From CAYGDP01 sp964348665 (lineage in GTDB: Bacteria > Verrucomicrobiota > Verrucomicrobiia > Palsa-1439 > CAYGDP01), in assembly GCA_964348665.1 (NCBI GenBank), contig CAYGDP010000006.1, forward strand, positions 1 through 64,000: a stretch of DNA of 64,000 nt, in the 5' to 3' direction. Position numbers and translations under genes: made by a program. This document shows positions 1 through 8,051 of this stretch, one piece after another (the first letter of the stretch is position 1; each line of letters opens with the position of its first letter). The notes beneath the pieces are model-generated. The model did no database searches and was not told the origin of the DNA. It saw only the letters and a program-made list of their open reading frames with translations.

Positions 1-2
1 CC

Positions 3-296
3 CTCGCTCGTCGCGCCTCGCAGCAGAAATGGACGGACGACCGCTCGCGCGAGATTCTCGCTCGGCTAGCCGCCACACCCGCGGAATTTCGCGACGCAGC
101 CGTTCCCAAGATGATTCATGCTCGTCGCGCCGAGAGGTTAATCTTGGCGCTCGATCGACTGGCGGCTGCCGATAAAGATTTTTCCGCCGAGACCGAACTC
201 AATCAACTTTTTAAGCTGACGCAGTCCTTACCCGACTTTTCGCCAGAGCAATTCGCCGCCGCGCTCGAAAAGTTTACTGGCAAACTTCGCCCGTAG
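3..296 (+). CDS. C-terminal fragment of an unrecognised protein
   Basis: An open frame enters from the left edge of the window and runs without a stop to 296, giving about 97 residues of a protein whose N-terminus is outside. An internal ATG at 111 exists, but the frame upstream of it reads as coding (helical, rich in Arg, Ala and Leu), so the gene probably starts before the window. The visible part is soluble and alpha-helical, with no membrane segment or metal motif that I can recognise. It converges on the leftward RtcB gene, with a perfect palindrome between the two. I cannot assign a function. Confidence 0.5.
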   Translation, partial: LARRASQQKWTDDRSREILARLAATPAEFRDAAVPKMIHARRAERLILALDRLAAADKDFSAETELNQLFKLTQSLPDFSPEQFAAALEKFTGKLRP

Positions 297-315
297 CAGT
301 CGGTTGAATTACTCG

Positions 316-338
316 CCGTCCCGCACTGCGGGACGGCC
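316..338. repeat. Palindrome between convergent genes
   Basis: A GC-rich inverted repeat with arms CCGTCCCGC and GCGGGACGG lies between the end of the left-edge gene and the end of rtcB. It may act as a bidirectional terminator, although no T-run follows on either strand. The same 9-base arms recur at 11702-11728, on the other side of the RNA cassette. Confidence 0.6.
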
Positions 339-345
339 TAATACC

Positions 346-1524
346 TTAATCCCTGAACGGATCAAAGACGTCCGCGCCGGCCATGGCGACACCAATCGGT
401 CGGAGCGTGTGCAAAATGCGTACCGTGTCGGCGTGCGCCGCAAGCACATCCTTCAGCCGGCGATACGCCTGCGGCGACTCATCCACGTCTGCCCCGCGCA
501 AGGTGACGCCTTTGTTCTTGATCCACTTCATCATGTCGTCGTGACGGATACGACCCGGCTGCCGCTGTTTCTTGCCGTGTTCGTCCCGGACGAATTTTCC
601 TTTGGCTGCGGTGCGAGACATGATGCGACCCGCGCCGTGAACCGTTGAATACAGCGCCTCTTTCGAGGTCTCGCTGTCCACGCCTTCCAAAATCACGGCG
701 TCATCGCCCATGCTGCCGCCGACGAATCCGCGCTGGCCGGGAAACGCCGGTGTCGCGCCTTTGCGCACCACCCACATCGGTTCACCGTTGTGTTCCTCTT
801 TCCACGCGAAGTTGTGGTGGTTGTGAACTGCGTCCAATACCTTGGCTTTCAAAATGCCACTGACGACTTTGTTGACGACCCATTCGCGGCCGGCATAGGC
901 GTATTCGCCCGCGAGCGTCATCGCTTCGATGTAATCCTGCCCAAGCTGCTTGCCCAAAGGCAACACGGTCGGTGCGACGTCCATGCCGTCCTGTCCGCCC
1001 GCGAGATGGAGAAACGCCGTCGCGGTTTTGTGTCCAAAGCCGCGCGAACCAAAGTGGACGCCAACCCAGACGAAATCCGCTTCGTCCACGAAGATATCAA
1101 CGTAATGATTGCCGCCGCCGACCGTGCCGAGCTGCGACCGCGCGAGCGGTTTCAGATCCTTGATCGCGCGGATTTTCCAGCGGTCACTCTCGAAGAGCGG
1201 ATGATCCACTTCCTCATTGTTCGCGCGGCCCATGCCGAACGAGATCGAGCGGAATACGTCGTCCATGATCTTCTGGATGTTGGTGCGGACGTTTTCGGTC
1301 TTGGCATCCGTTTTGACCGCCAAGTTGCCGCAGGCGATATCGAATCCGACGCCCGAGATGGAGATCATGTCTTTGTAAGCGACAACGCCACCGACCGGCT
1401 GGGCGTAACCCTTGTGGCCGTCGGCACAGAGCACACCGCGTTCGCCGCCGACCGCGAGGCAGGTATGCATCTGCCGAATCGTGGCTTCGTCGTGATCGCC
1501 AAAGACTGTCAAATTTACGCTCAT
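346..1524 (-). CDS. rtcB: RNA-splicing ligase RtcB
   Basis: RtcB joins RNA ends carrying 2',3'-cyclic phosphate or 3'-phosphate to 5'-OH ends, using GTP and Mn2+. At 392 aa it is slightly shorter than E. coli RtcB (408 aa). All family motifs are visible: DGHKGY near residue 35, the metal site GVGFDIACG (D62, C65), GGGNH (N139, H140), GVHFGSRG (H157), HNHHNFAW (H237) and VHGAGR, where H296 is the expected guanylylated histidine. An AAGGAAG ribosome site lies just before the ATG. It follows the HNH gene by 9 bases, at the 3' end of a leftward cassette with a second RNA ligase, Ro60, Y RNAs and tRNAs, so cleaved tRNA is a natural substrate. No RtcA or RtcR is nearby. Confidence 0.96.
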   Translation of the reverse strand: MSVNLTVFGDHDEATIRQMHTCLAVGGERGVLCADGHKGYAQPVGGVVAYKDMISISGVGFDIACGNLAVKTDAKTENVRTNIQKIMDDVFRSISFGMGRANNEEVDHPLFESDRWKIRAIKDLKPLARSQLGTVGGGNHYVDIFVDEADFVWVGVHFGSRGFGHKTATAFLHLAGGQDGMDVAPTVLPLGKQLGQDYIEAMTLAGEYAYAGREWVVNKVVSGILKAKVLDAVHNHHNFAWKEEHNGEPMWVVRKGATPAFPGQRGFVGGSMGDDAVILEGVDSETSKEALYSTVHGAGRIMSRTAAKGKFVRDEHGKKQRQPGRIRHDDMMKWIKNKGVTLRGADVDESPQAYRRLKDVLAAHADTVRILHTLRPIGVAMAGADVFDPFRD

Positions 1525-1533
1525 AGCTTCCTT

Positions 1534-2115
1534 TTAACCTAACGGTTTTAGAAAATGATTCCAGTCCGCGATGCCGCGCGCGTTCTGGATCGCCATGCTG
1601 GCCGGCACCGGCCGCGGCGCTGTCGGGCGCGGCACGGGCAGACCGGCTTCGGCGGGCGTCAAGTTTCTCTTGCGCTCGTTTACTTTGCGGTCGCTGGTCA
1701 CCACGTTTTCCCACGTCGTCTTGCCGTTGCGGCTGACCGGGATGATATGGTCCATGCTCGCCTCCGCGGACGTGAGCTTGCGGCCCGTGTACGCGCAGGT
1801 GTAATGATCGCGGCGGAAGACGTTGTGACGCGTCAAACGCGGACGATGCATCGGCATTTTATTGTAGTGGCGCGCGATGACGACCGTGGGAATGCGGATC
1901 ACACGGCTGCCGGTACGCACGCTGAACGGCTCGTTTAGGACTGGCAACTTGAGCCAAGCATCCCATTCCACCGGGTAGAGCGCTTCGCCCTCGATCACCA
2001 GACCGAGCAACGCGCCGCCCGCCATGTCCACGAACGCCTGTTCGGGCGTCTTGACACAGATCGCCTGCCAGGCTGCGTTCAACTGCAACACTACTTTTTC
2101 GTTCATCATGCTCAT
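1534..2115 (-). CDS. HNH endonuclease
   Basis: A 193-residue protein with a C-terminal HNH nuclease domain. The segment with CAYTGRKL, then the catalytic-type MDHIIPVS and ENVV, and the basic stretch NERKRN is typical of HNH_5 proteins. The first ~100 residues resemble the N-terminal part seen in bacterial HNH proteins that lack other domains. I chose the ATG at 2115 because GAGGAG sits 8 bases upstream. The open frame extends to 2193, but that part reads through a low-complexity spacer. It is 9 bases upstream of rtcB and probably co-transcribed. The DNA or RNA target is unknown. Confidence 0.85.
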   Translation of the reverse strand: MSMMNEKVVLQLNAAWQAICVKTPEQAFVDMAGGALLGLVIEGEALYPVEWDAWLKLPVLNEPFSVRTGSRVIRIPTVVIARHYNKMPMHRPRLTRHNVFRRDHYTCAYTGRKLTSAEASMDHIIPVSRNGKTTWENVVTSDRKVNERKRNLTPAEAGLPVPRPTAPRPVPASMAIQNARGIADWNHFLKPLG

Positions 2116-2217
2116 GTTCGTATTCTCCTCTAGCATCGAGGGCAATGACTGAAAACTCCAAAATTCAAACCTCAAACTCCAATCAAATCCCAAGCCTCAA
2201 GCACCAGTAAAGCGATT
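2116..2217. repeat. Low-complexity AACTCCAA-type spacer
   Basis: The gap between the HNH gene and the small acidic gene is dominated by short degenerate repeats of the type AAACTCCAA and TCAAGCACC. The same texture recurs at 4437-4560. It looks like a dispersed non-coding spacer of this genome. I see no gene in it. Confidence 0.5.
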
Positions 2218-2454
2218 TCATGGATCGTAATCGTCCTCGTCCTCGTCGTCGAATGATTTCGAGACGGGAAATGCGGAACTCTTGCTTTTTACCTGTCGGG
2301 ATGCCACATTTTGCCAATGAGCGACGAGGGAATACTTCAGACGACCAGTACGCGCCCACTTTCCGCCTGCATAAAATCTGTGGGTACGGCGCAAGGACGC
2401 CGCCGCTTGAAAAATTTCCTCGCTGCCCAGTCCTTCCCGCACTACGAACCGCAT
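2218..2454 (-). CDS. Small protein with acidic C-terminal tail
   Basis: A 78-residue frame, MRFVVREGLG..., basic in the middle (RFYAGGKWARTGRLKY) and ending in the acidic tail DDEDEDDYDP. It lies in the same orientation as the SMI1/KNR4 gene before it and the HNH gene after it. The frame stays open about 25 codons upstream of the ATG and reads as plausible protein, but that stretch has no ATG, GTG or TTG. The true start may therefore be non-canonical, or coupled to the overlapping end of the upstream gene. I do not recognise the family. It is accepted because of its position in the cassette and its biased composition. Confidence 0.45.
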   Translation of the reverse strand: MRFVVREGLGSEEIFQAAASLRRTHRFYAGGKWARTGRLKYSLVAHWQNVASRQVKSKSSAFPVSKSFDDEDEDDYDP

Positions 2455-2530
2455 CCGGACACGGCCGGCTTGCTGATTCGCATTGATGCAGACGGCAAAC
2501 GATCTGTCGGCCGGTTCGTCAATCGCAAGT

Positions 2531-4261
2531 TCAAGGCGTCAGCTGAATTTCCCGCACCTTGACCTTTCCGAACTGCCAAGCGTCTGGAACCGCTCTCAAC
2601 ATGGAAGCAACAACAGAGTCGTTCAAACGCCAAAACTGCTGCGGCACATTACGCACTACAATCTGTAAGGAACATAGAGCCTGCCCGGTTGTTTCGCCTT
2701 GTGCCGTGCACCAACAATCGCTCATCAGCTTCACAACCATGAAAAGACCTGGCGCAGGCTTGTAGAAATAATCTCCCGGTTCGGTTCGTTCGATGTCAAT
2801 CACGCGCGATTTTGTGGTGGCTGACTCCAGTTCAACCGCGGGAACCACAACCTCAAATCGCACTGAGGATGGCTCGACCGCGGGATTCGCAGTGCGTCTT
2901 GTTGTAACCGCAACTCGCTCGGCACCTGTCGCATAATACGAAGCGGCGTGGGAAACCCATTCGTGAATGCCCTTGTAGCGACATTTATGGCCAAGGTCAT
3001 CATGCCAATACTCGAGTATTTTTCCCGCGCTTGATTCTTTCGTTTCGTAAACCAGATAATTCCCCATGCCGTCTGCCAAAATCGGGAACCAGGTCTTACG
3101 GAACGGAACTATTCCCAATCGAGCTTGCGTCAAATCCGAAAGTTGCTGCCAACTTTGTGTGGCTTCCTGCAAATCCATTGGGCGAAAGTGCGAATCATCT
3201 GTCAGTGTCATTGTGGATACTGACCTGCCTAAATGCCACTTGTAAAATACGGTTAGATCAGGTGGCAAGGGCAGCCCCCCGAAGACGTCGCTTGCTAGTC
3301 GCGATAATTCCGACTCGCTGGCACCTGGGTTTCGAGAAAACTCCGCCCAGACATCTGGGACTTGCTCTCTCAATGTTTTTTCAAGCGCTTCCAGTTCCTT
3401 TCGCAGATTCCTTGCTCGCTCTGTTACCTTTTGATCCACGACGGCTTTAAGGACGGGTCGTTTCCATTTCTTTAGGCTTGCGTCTTGGTCGAGTTCTTTC
3501 GGCCACAGTGTTCGTCGCTGCTCAAGCCATCTCTCTGCAACCCCTTGCACTCCTCGAAATGATCGTTGAAACTTGGTAATTCTTTCCGGAATTAAGATTT
3601 TTCGTTTCAGCGCAGCTTCCTCAATTTGCCTCCAATCTATTTCCTGCAAGGGGTTTACACCATAATCAATCAATCGGCGCAATTCCATGTCGTCTTCCAA
3701 ATAAACCACCGCGCGGATGGCGTGCCAGATGCGGTACGATTCGTAGTCCTTTTCAATCGTATTCCAAAGCGGGATAGTGCTGATTTTCGCACAGGGATTC
3801 AAAGTGCGGTGAAATTGCTGGTCAAGACCTTTCATGCTCGCCCAATTTTGCGTCTGAAGGATAAGCAACGGTTGAATGTATTCCGCCGATGGGTTCGTTT
3901 CCACCCATTCCAGAACTTGCATCATTTTCGACACGCTCAATTGCGGCGTTTGACAGAGAAGGACCGCCGTGTTGCGGTCTATACCTTTTGGCTGCTTGAC
4001 GGGAGGACATGTTGGGTCGGCAAAATCGCACTCGTCCGATACCTCGATCCAAACATCCTTTGGAATTCCATATTCTTTTTCGCAATGTCGAATCGCCGCA
4101 GCCTCGGACTTATGCCAATCGCTAAACATAGGCATGAGTGCCCGAGGGTCACCGCGCAGGCATATGAGGTGGACACCGCCAACTTCGGGCTCGGCACGAA
4201 CAATCGCAACGCGCGATATCCCCGCGTACCGCTTCTTCGGCTTGGCAAGCTTGTAGGCCAT
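2531..4261 (-). CDS. Large protein with C-terminal SMI1/KNR4 (SUKH) domain
   Basis: A 576-residue protein if the ATG at 4261 (MAYKLAKPKKRYAG) is used. The frame is open to 4342, but the extra residues lie in sequence close to the upstream tRNA. Residues ~300-440 show the SMI1/KNR4 pattern: LPLPPDLTVFYKWHLG, then VPFRKTWFPILADGMGN and a late helix EWVSHAASYY. The N-terminal ~270 residues (with CLRGDPRALMPMF and LWNTIEKDYESYRIW) are unassigned. SUKH proteins often act as immunity or recognition modules against toxins, including nucleases. Here the gene lies between two tRNAs and the HNH gene. Its role in the RNA cassette is inference only. Confidence 0.75.
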   Translation of the reverse strand: MAYKLAKPKKRYAGISRVAIVRAEPEVGGVHLICLRGDPRALMPMFSDWHKSEAAAIRHCEKEYGIPKDVWIEVSDECDFADPTCPPVKQPKGIDRNTAVLLCQTPQLSVSKMMQVLEWVETNPSAEYIQPLLILQTQNWASMKGLDQQFHRTLNPCAKISTIPLWNTIEKDYESYRIWHAIRAVVYLEDDMELRRLIDYGVNPLQEIDWRQIEEAALKRKILIPERITKFQRSFRGVQGVAERWLEQRRTLWPKELDQDASLKKWKRPVLKAVVDQKVTERARNLRKELEALEKTLREQVPDVWAEFSRNPGASESELSRLASDVFGGLPLPPDLTVFYKWHLGRSVSTMTLTDDSHFRPMDLQEATQSWQQLSDLTQARLGIVPFRKTWFPILADGMGNYLVYETKESSAGKILEYWHDDLGHKCRYKGIHEWVSHAASYYATGAERVAVTTRRTANPAVEPSSVRFEVVVPAVELESATTKSRVIDIERTEPGDYFYKPAPGLFMVVKLMSDCWCTAQGETTGQALCSLQIVVRNVPQQFWRLNDSVVASMLRAVPDAWQFGKVKVREIQLTP

Positions 4262-4365
4262 AGAAATCTGATTCTTTGCGACAGTAGGAAACGCACCGAA
4301 CATCGTCAAGCGCAACATCTTGCGCCTTCTTGACAAAGTCACGACGACGAGGACGATCGGATTGA

Positions 4366-4436
4366 TGGGCCGCCACGGTACTGCCCCGTGTTCTGCGGAT
4401 TAAAAGCCCGCTGCATCACTTTAATGCTTGCAGCCC
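4366..4436 (-). tRNA. tRNA-Lys(TTT)
   Basis: Complete cloverleaf: acceptor GGGCTGC/GCGGCCC, D-arm with loop TAAAGTG, anticodon loop CTTTTAA, T-loop GGCAGTA. Position 55 is G and 54/58 are G/G. The 3' end reads A then TCA, so CCA is not encoded. With A18-G19 in the D-loop it keeps the 19-56 pair as G-C, unlike its paralogue tRNA-Lys(CTT) at 9057, which has A-U. Confidence 0.85.
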
Positions 4437-4560
4437 AAACGAAATACTCCAAGCACCAAACTTCAAACTCCAAGATAGCTCCAAGCACCAGTCCGATCTT
4501 GGGATTAGGATTTTGGACAGTTGATTGGTGTTTGGGGTTTGGAATTTGGGATTTTCAAAT
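4437..4560. repeat. Low-complexity spacer with inverted halves
   Basis: Between the Lys and Phe tRNAs the left half repeats CTCCAAGCACCA-like units. The right half carries the complementary TTGGTGTTTGGGGTTTGG-like units, so the two can fold on each other. No coding signal is seen. Confidence 0.5.
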
Positions 4561-4635
4561 TGGTGGCTCACGTTGGAGTCGCACCAACCCATTCCGCTCT
4601 TCAGGCGGACGCAATCCTACGATTGCTTGTGAGCC
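4561..4635 (-). tRNA. tRNA-Phe(GAA)
   Basis: Full cloverleaf of 75 bases with encoded CCA: acceptor GGCTCAC/GTGAGCC, anticodon loop CTGAAGA, T-arm GTTGG-TGCGACT-CCAAC. The T-loop has G55 in place of U55. The D-loop TCGTAGGA has A-G where GG is usual. A GGAGATGGG/CCCATCTCC hairpin (about 4658-4696) lies between it and the ligase gene upstream. Confidence 0.93.
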
Positions 4636-4708
4636 GAAATTAGAGACTGGTAATTGGAGATGGGCGATTTCTCGGAGAGAGTCACCCATCTCCAACTACG
4701 CGAGCGGA

Positions 4709-5665
4709 CTACGCTTTTTCCAGGTAGGTGTTGGATACGATTTTCAACTGTACGCGTCCGATTTCGGGGTCGGTTCGCTCGACGAGTGGTTTGACCACCA
4801 CCCCTTCGCGAATGTGGTTCGCTCCCGATACCAACGATTGACCCTCGGCCAGCGCCAAGAGCTTTTCCATTTGGAAGCCGCCCTCATACACGGTCGGACA
4901 CCAGGCAAGAACTTTGTCCCATCCTAGCGATTTGATTTCCGACACCGAAACCCATTCGTTGCCGCGTAGCAAATCAAAAACCGCAAACCCGACTTGCCCT
5001 TTGGACTTGCCGTATTTCAAGTCCTGAACCCCAAACACTTCACCGTAAACGGTCTGCTCGGGATGCGACTTGCAGAAGTCAATTAACCACGGACATTCCG
5101 GCAATACCTTCCACCAGACACTCGTGGCATCTTCTTTCTTCCAAGTCGTCCGCGATCCGCAGTGCATCCGACCGTCCTGCCAGCAAAATCGTCCCGAAGC
5201 GCCATGGATTTTTTCGCTGACGTACACAGGCTCGCCTTCCACAAACAGGTGACCGTACCGATAGAAACCTTCCACGTCGTACACAGGTCGGAATCCATCG
5301 GGCGGTTTTTCATTGTCGCCCCCTACCGACATCGGTTCAGGCGGTTCATAGTGCGTGATCCCCATAACCTCCGCTACATCATCGCCAATCATACTTCCCG
5401 GTGGTGCGGGCATCAGCAAACCCTGCGAAACACGCCCCCGCATTTTTCTAACTTTAATGCGCCGATGGTCGCCAAGAAACGCGAAGTCAGGGGTTTGCGG
5501 AACCACGCTGTCGGGCGGGATGTAGGCAGCCAGATCACCGTCCTTCCAGTCCGCCGTCCGCACGCAACATGTATATCCATAGATTCGGACGATGGACAAA
5601 CTGTCTGCATTCGGGTGCGACTCAAGTTTGACGGGAACAACTTCAACTCTATGTGTGCTTTTCAT
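4709..5665 (-). CDS. RNA ligase, Rnl5 (DraRnl) type
   Basis: A 318-residue ATP-dependent RNA ligase. The N-terminal ~110 residues resemble the OB-like domain of the Deinococcus radiodurans ligase family. The nucleotidyltransferase domain follows, with motif I EKIHGA (adenylated lysine K152), motif III TVYGEVFG, motif IV EGVVVKP and motif V VQLKIVSN. Family members seal 3'-OH/5'-PO4 breaks in duplexes, chemistry that complements RtcB (cyclic phosphate/5'-OH). GGAAAGG lies upstream of the ATG. A terminator separates the gene from the Ro60 gene before it, and it is followed by tRNA-Phe. Two ligases of different chemistry in one cassette argue for a repair role. Confidence 0.9.
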   Translation of the reverse strand: MKSTHRVEVVPVKLESHPNADSLSIVRIYGYTCCVRTADWKDGDLAAYIPPDSVVPQTPDFAFLGDHRRIKVRKMRGRVSQGLLMPAPPGSMIGDDVAEVMGITHYEPPEPMSVGGDNEKPPDGFRPVYDVEGFYRYGHLFVEGEPVYVSEKIHGASGRFCWQDGRMHCGSRTTWKKEDATSVWWKVLPECPWLIDFCKSHPEQTVYGEVFGVQDLKYGKSKGQVGFAVFDLLRGNEWVSVSEIKSLGWDKVLAWCPTVYEGGFQMEKLLALAEGQSLVSGANHIREGVVVKPLVERTDPEIGRVQLKIVSNTYLEKA

Positions 5666-5678
5666 GTTTTCCTTTCCG

Positions 5679-5707
5679 AAAAAAGGAGGGTGGATTTTCC
5701 ACCCTCC
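5679..5707 (-). terminator. Rho-independent terminator after the Ro60 gene
   Basis: On the minus strand the arms GGAGGGTGGA and TCCACCCTCC enclose a 3-base loop and are followed by six Ts. It lies between the Ro60 stop codon and the ligase start, so the tRNA-Y RNA-Ro60 unit can end here. Confidence 0.88.
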
Positions 5708-5738
5708 TCCTGACTTTGCTATCCGTGGATGAAACCGC

Positions 5739-7421
5739 TTAGCGGATAAAATCCGCGATCACGGCGGGTACGCTGGCGTCGAACCCGACAACGTCCAGCG
5801 ACCAGCGATCGTTCGGGTCTGCAATCGAGAAGCCATTGCTGGCCATTCCGACCACAATCATGCGCGAGTCCGCAACGAACTGGCTGCGGTAATCGCGCAA
5901 CGCTTCCGACGGATGGATTTTACCGGCCCACGTCTCGCTGTCCGTGTAGGTCACGAACGCGGACGTGTGGACGCGATTGCGGCGCGCCCAAACCATCGGC
6001 AACGCGCAGTCCGTTCCACCCATCGGGATTGCTTCGATGCGTTTGATGACTTCGGCCAAACGCATGCGCGGTGAGATGTTGATCGGAGTAAGCCCCGATT
6101 CGCCACCGCCCCACTGGCCGCCGTATCCACCGGCGGCGGCGCTGAAGCCTACGATAACGTAATCCGACTCCGTCGCCGCCGTAATCAATGCCAAGGCAGC
6201 GCTACCCTCGCGCGCGGTTAAACACGAGCCAGCCACGTTCGCGCAAGTCATCGAGCCGCTCACGTCGAGCGCGAGCACCATCGGCTTGCCACACGGCTCG
6301 ACGTTTTGGAACGTCGCGTAAAACGCGCCATCCAAAGCGTCCACGACCGTCTGCACCGGCTTCCACGCGAGCTTGCCTTTGTCGCCGCGACCCTGCGCGT
6401 AGATTTTGTTCGCCAGCAAAACGGCGAGCGGATGCGCGCGCGCCCTCTTCAGCGCCGATTCGTCGTTGAGCGTCGAGACGATCTTCTTCGACGCTGCCGA
6501 AAGCGGCTTGACGAGACCGATGTTCGTCATCTTGCCGAGGTTGCGAATCATCGCTGTCATCGGCATCTTTTCGAGCAGCGCTTCCCAGACCGCGATTTCC
6601 TTGAGTTTCTCCGTCGGCACCGCTTCGCGCGGTAAGTCGTGCTCAACGATCAACTCCACGAGGCGATTCGTCGAAGCCAACTTGGCTTCTTCGAACGCGG
6701 CGATCAACGGCGGCAAGTGCGCCGACAATTCGCCGTACTGCGATTCGCAGAGCTTCCTGCGAGCCACGCGGCGCGCGCCGAGCGCTTCCGTGCCGCCCAC
6801 CATCCAGCGGAAGACCGCGTCCTGCGATACGTTCTTCGCGCGCGGATGGGCGAGACGAAGCATGTCACGATGCGACCAGCCGTCGCGCTGCTGATACTTG
6901 ACCGCCTGCAACGCGAGCTGCGGCGCGTTCTTCGCCACGTACCAATCCGCTACGGCGCGGCGGAGTCCGCGACCCCAGCCGCGAAGCGCGTTCACGTATT
7001 CACCGAAGTGAAACAAATGCGTGCCGATGCGACAGACCTTCGGCAACGATTCAAGCGCGAGCTTTTTCGTCGCCGCGTCGCCGTGTGCGGCGGCAAGCGC
7101 GAGAGCGAAGATCGCCGGATCGTTCTTCGGCGCTAGACCCTTGTCCGATACCTCAGTGATGCGCTTCACCACGCGCGCGCCATCGGCCTGAATGCAGCGC
7201 ACCAGCGCATCGTGGTTCTGCTTAATCAAGTCACGCTCGCCGACGTAGTACGTGCCGCCTTCCGCGCCGAGGATGAGGAAACGGTCGAGACGCATCCAAT
7301 CATCCACCGCCCACGCGAAGCCCCCCGCGTTGTTGGCGACCTGCGTCGAGCCTGCGATCGCCTGGCTCTGCGGCGTGCGCGATTTGCGCAAGTTAAACAA
7401 CTTCGAGTAGTTAATAGCCAT
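5739..7421 (-). CDS. rsr: TROVE-domain Ro60 orthologue (Rsr)
   Basis: A 560-residue protein of the Ro60/Rsr family. A TROVE HEAT-like ring fills the N-terminal two thirds (from FAWAVDDWMRLDRFLILG through FRWMVGG and HDLPREAVPTE). A C-terminal von Willebrand A domain follows with the MIDAS motif LDVSGSM. Ro proteins bind Y RNAs on their outer surface and structured or misfolded RNA ends in the central hole. In Deinococcus and Salmonella they work with Y RNA and PNPase in RNA turnover. The start has a strong AAGGAGG site, with a CCTGCGCC/GGCGCAGG hairpin just upstream. It lies directly downstream of the Y RNA run and the tRNA array, in the same orientation. Confidence 0.95.
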   Translation of the reverse strand: MAINYSKLFNLRKSRTPQSQAIAGSTQVANNAGGFAWAVDDWMRLDRFLILGAEGGTYYVGERDLIKQNHDALVRCIQADGARVVKRITEVSDKGLAPKNDPAIFALALAAAHGDAATKKLALESLPKVCRIGTHLFHFGEYVNALRGWGRGLRRAVADWYVAKNAPQLALQAVKYQQRDGWSHRDMLRLAHPRAKNVSQDAVFRWMVGGTEALGARRVARRKLCESQYGELSAHLPPLIAAFEEAKLASTNRLVELIVEHDLPREAVPTEKLKEIAVWEALLEKMPMTAMIRNLGKMTNIGLVKPLSAASKKIVSTLNDESALKRARAHPLAVLLANKIYAQGRGDKGKLAWKPVQTVVDALDGAFYATFQNVEPCGKPMVLALDVSGSMTCANVAGSCLTAREGSAALALITAATESDYVIVGFSAAAGGYGGQWGGGESGLTPINISPRMRLAEVIKRIEAIPMGGTDCALPMVWARRNRVHTSAFVTYTDSETWAGKIHPSEALRDYRSQFVADSRMIVVGMASNGFSIADPNDRWSLDVVGFDASVPAVIADFIR

Positions 7422-7533
7422 GATGGCCTCCTTCCTGCGCCGCCAGCCCGTCGGCGCAGGTTAATTTTTTTTACGGCAAGAAGCTGGGTCAGTCTGCAAT
7501 GAAGTGAACAACTGAGGACTCGCCGAAAGAGAC

Positions 7534-7679
7534 GACGGGTAAGGGTTGAGATGGAGTCATGCGCTTTCGCGCAATCTCGGCGTGTTGCCATTACACCATT
7601 CGATTCTCTGCGCAGAGAACCGAAGCGGGAATCGAACCCGCATAACCGAGTTCAGATAACCCATGCTCTTCGACCCGTC
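7534..7679 (-). ncRNA. Y RNA-like (YrlA type) with permuted tRNA body
   Basis: The ends pair (GACGGGT with ACCCGTC). The 5' strand carries the Y RNA-like core GGTCGAAGAGCATGGGTTA and the 3' strand carries CTCAACCCTTACCC. Inside, in permuted tRNA order, are CTCGG, a T-arm GCGGG-TTCGATT-CCCGC, a long acceptor-like hairpin (TTCGGTTCTC, loop TGCGCA), a D-arm GGTGTAATGGCAACAC with canonical GG, then CCGAG, which pairs with CTCGG as an anticodon stem. A TGCGC-GAAA-GCGCA hairpin stands in for the anticodon loop. The body resembles a Gln-type tRNA. A T-rich run follows the 3' end. Confidence 0.85.
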
Positions 7680-7688
7680 GAAAGAGAA

Positions 7689-7765
7689 GCGGGTAAGGGA
7701 CCACGTGGGAAGCAGGCTTAACGAGCCTGTGGTGTTGACCAGGTAACCCATCATCTTCGACCCGC
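7689..7765 (-). ncRNA. Short Y RNA-like element
   Basis: Terminal helix GCGGGT/ACCCGC with the conserved 5' core GGTCGAAGATGATGGGTTA and the 3' counterpart CCCTTACCC. The 42-base interior has no T-loop but folds as CAGGCT-CGTTA-AGCCTG inside ACCAC/GTGGT. TTCTCTTTC follows. It lacks the tRNA mimic and resembles a minimal Y RNA. Confidence 0.7.
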
Positions 7766-7770
7766 AAAAA

Positions 7771-7833
7771 GTCAGTGGACAAGAGGCAAAATTTGGTGGT
7801 TTTTCTAAAAGAATGTAGTTTCTTCCACCCGTC
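7771..7833 (-). ncRNA. Possible degenerate Y RNA-like element
   Basis: It occupies the slot between two clearer units and starts GACGGGTGGAAGAAA, similar to the Ro-binding strand. The 3' partner (TCCACTGAC followed by TTTTT) pairs only partly and the GGGTTA core is missing. It may be a decayed unit. Confidence 0.35.
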
Positions 7834-7841
7834 GAAAGAAA

Positions 7842-7940
7842 GGCGGGTAAGGTGTGACGTGGGAAGTCCACCCCGACTTACGTCGGAATGTTTGCGGATT
7901 TGAACCGCTGGTTACGATAACCCATCGTCTTCGACCCGCC
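7842..7940 (-). ncRNA. Y RNA-like (YrlA type), reduced tRNA body
   Basis: Terminal helix GGCGGGT/ACCCGCC and 5' core GGTCGAAGACGATGGGTTA. The interior holds a canonical T-arm (GCGG-TTCAAAT-CCGC), an acceptor-like hairpin CCGAC-GTAA-GTCGG, and a D-arm-like hairpin GTGG-ACTTC-CCAC. The order is the YrlA order (T-arm, capped acceptor, D-arm). CTTTCTTTC follows the 3' end. Confidence 0.78.
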
Positions 7941-7979
7941 TTTGCTAGCGCTTCAGCGAGGCTCGCCCGCAAAGAAGCT

Positions 7980-8043
7980 GCGGACAAGGGGCTGAACTGG
8001 GATGGTTTCCTTTTTCAGAGGTAACCCAATCCAATCGGCCCGC
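7980..8043 (-). ncRNA. Short Y RNA-like element
   Basis: A 64-base unit with ends GCGGGC/GTCCGC and a diverged 5' core GGCCGATTGGATTGGGTTA. The partner AGCCCC is on the 3' side, with a small A-rich loop between. There is no tRNA mimic. It sits directly after the T-run of the first long unit. Confidence 0.55.
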
Positions 8044-8051
8044 AAAAAAAT

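Noticed and set aside
4388..4927. Rightward frame of 179 codons
   Set aside because: It runs antisense over tRNA-Lys, tRNA-Phe, a low-complexity spacer and the end of the ligase gene.
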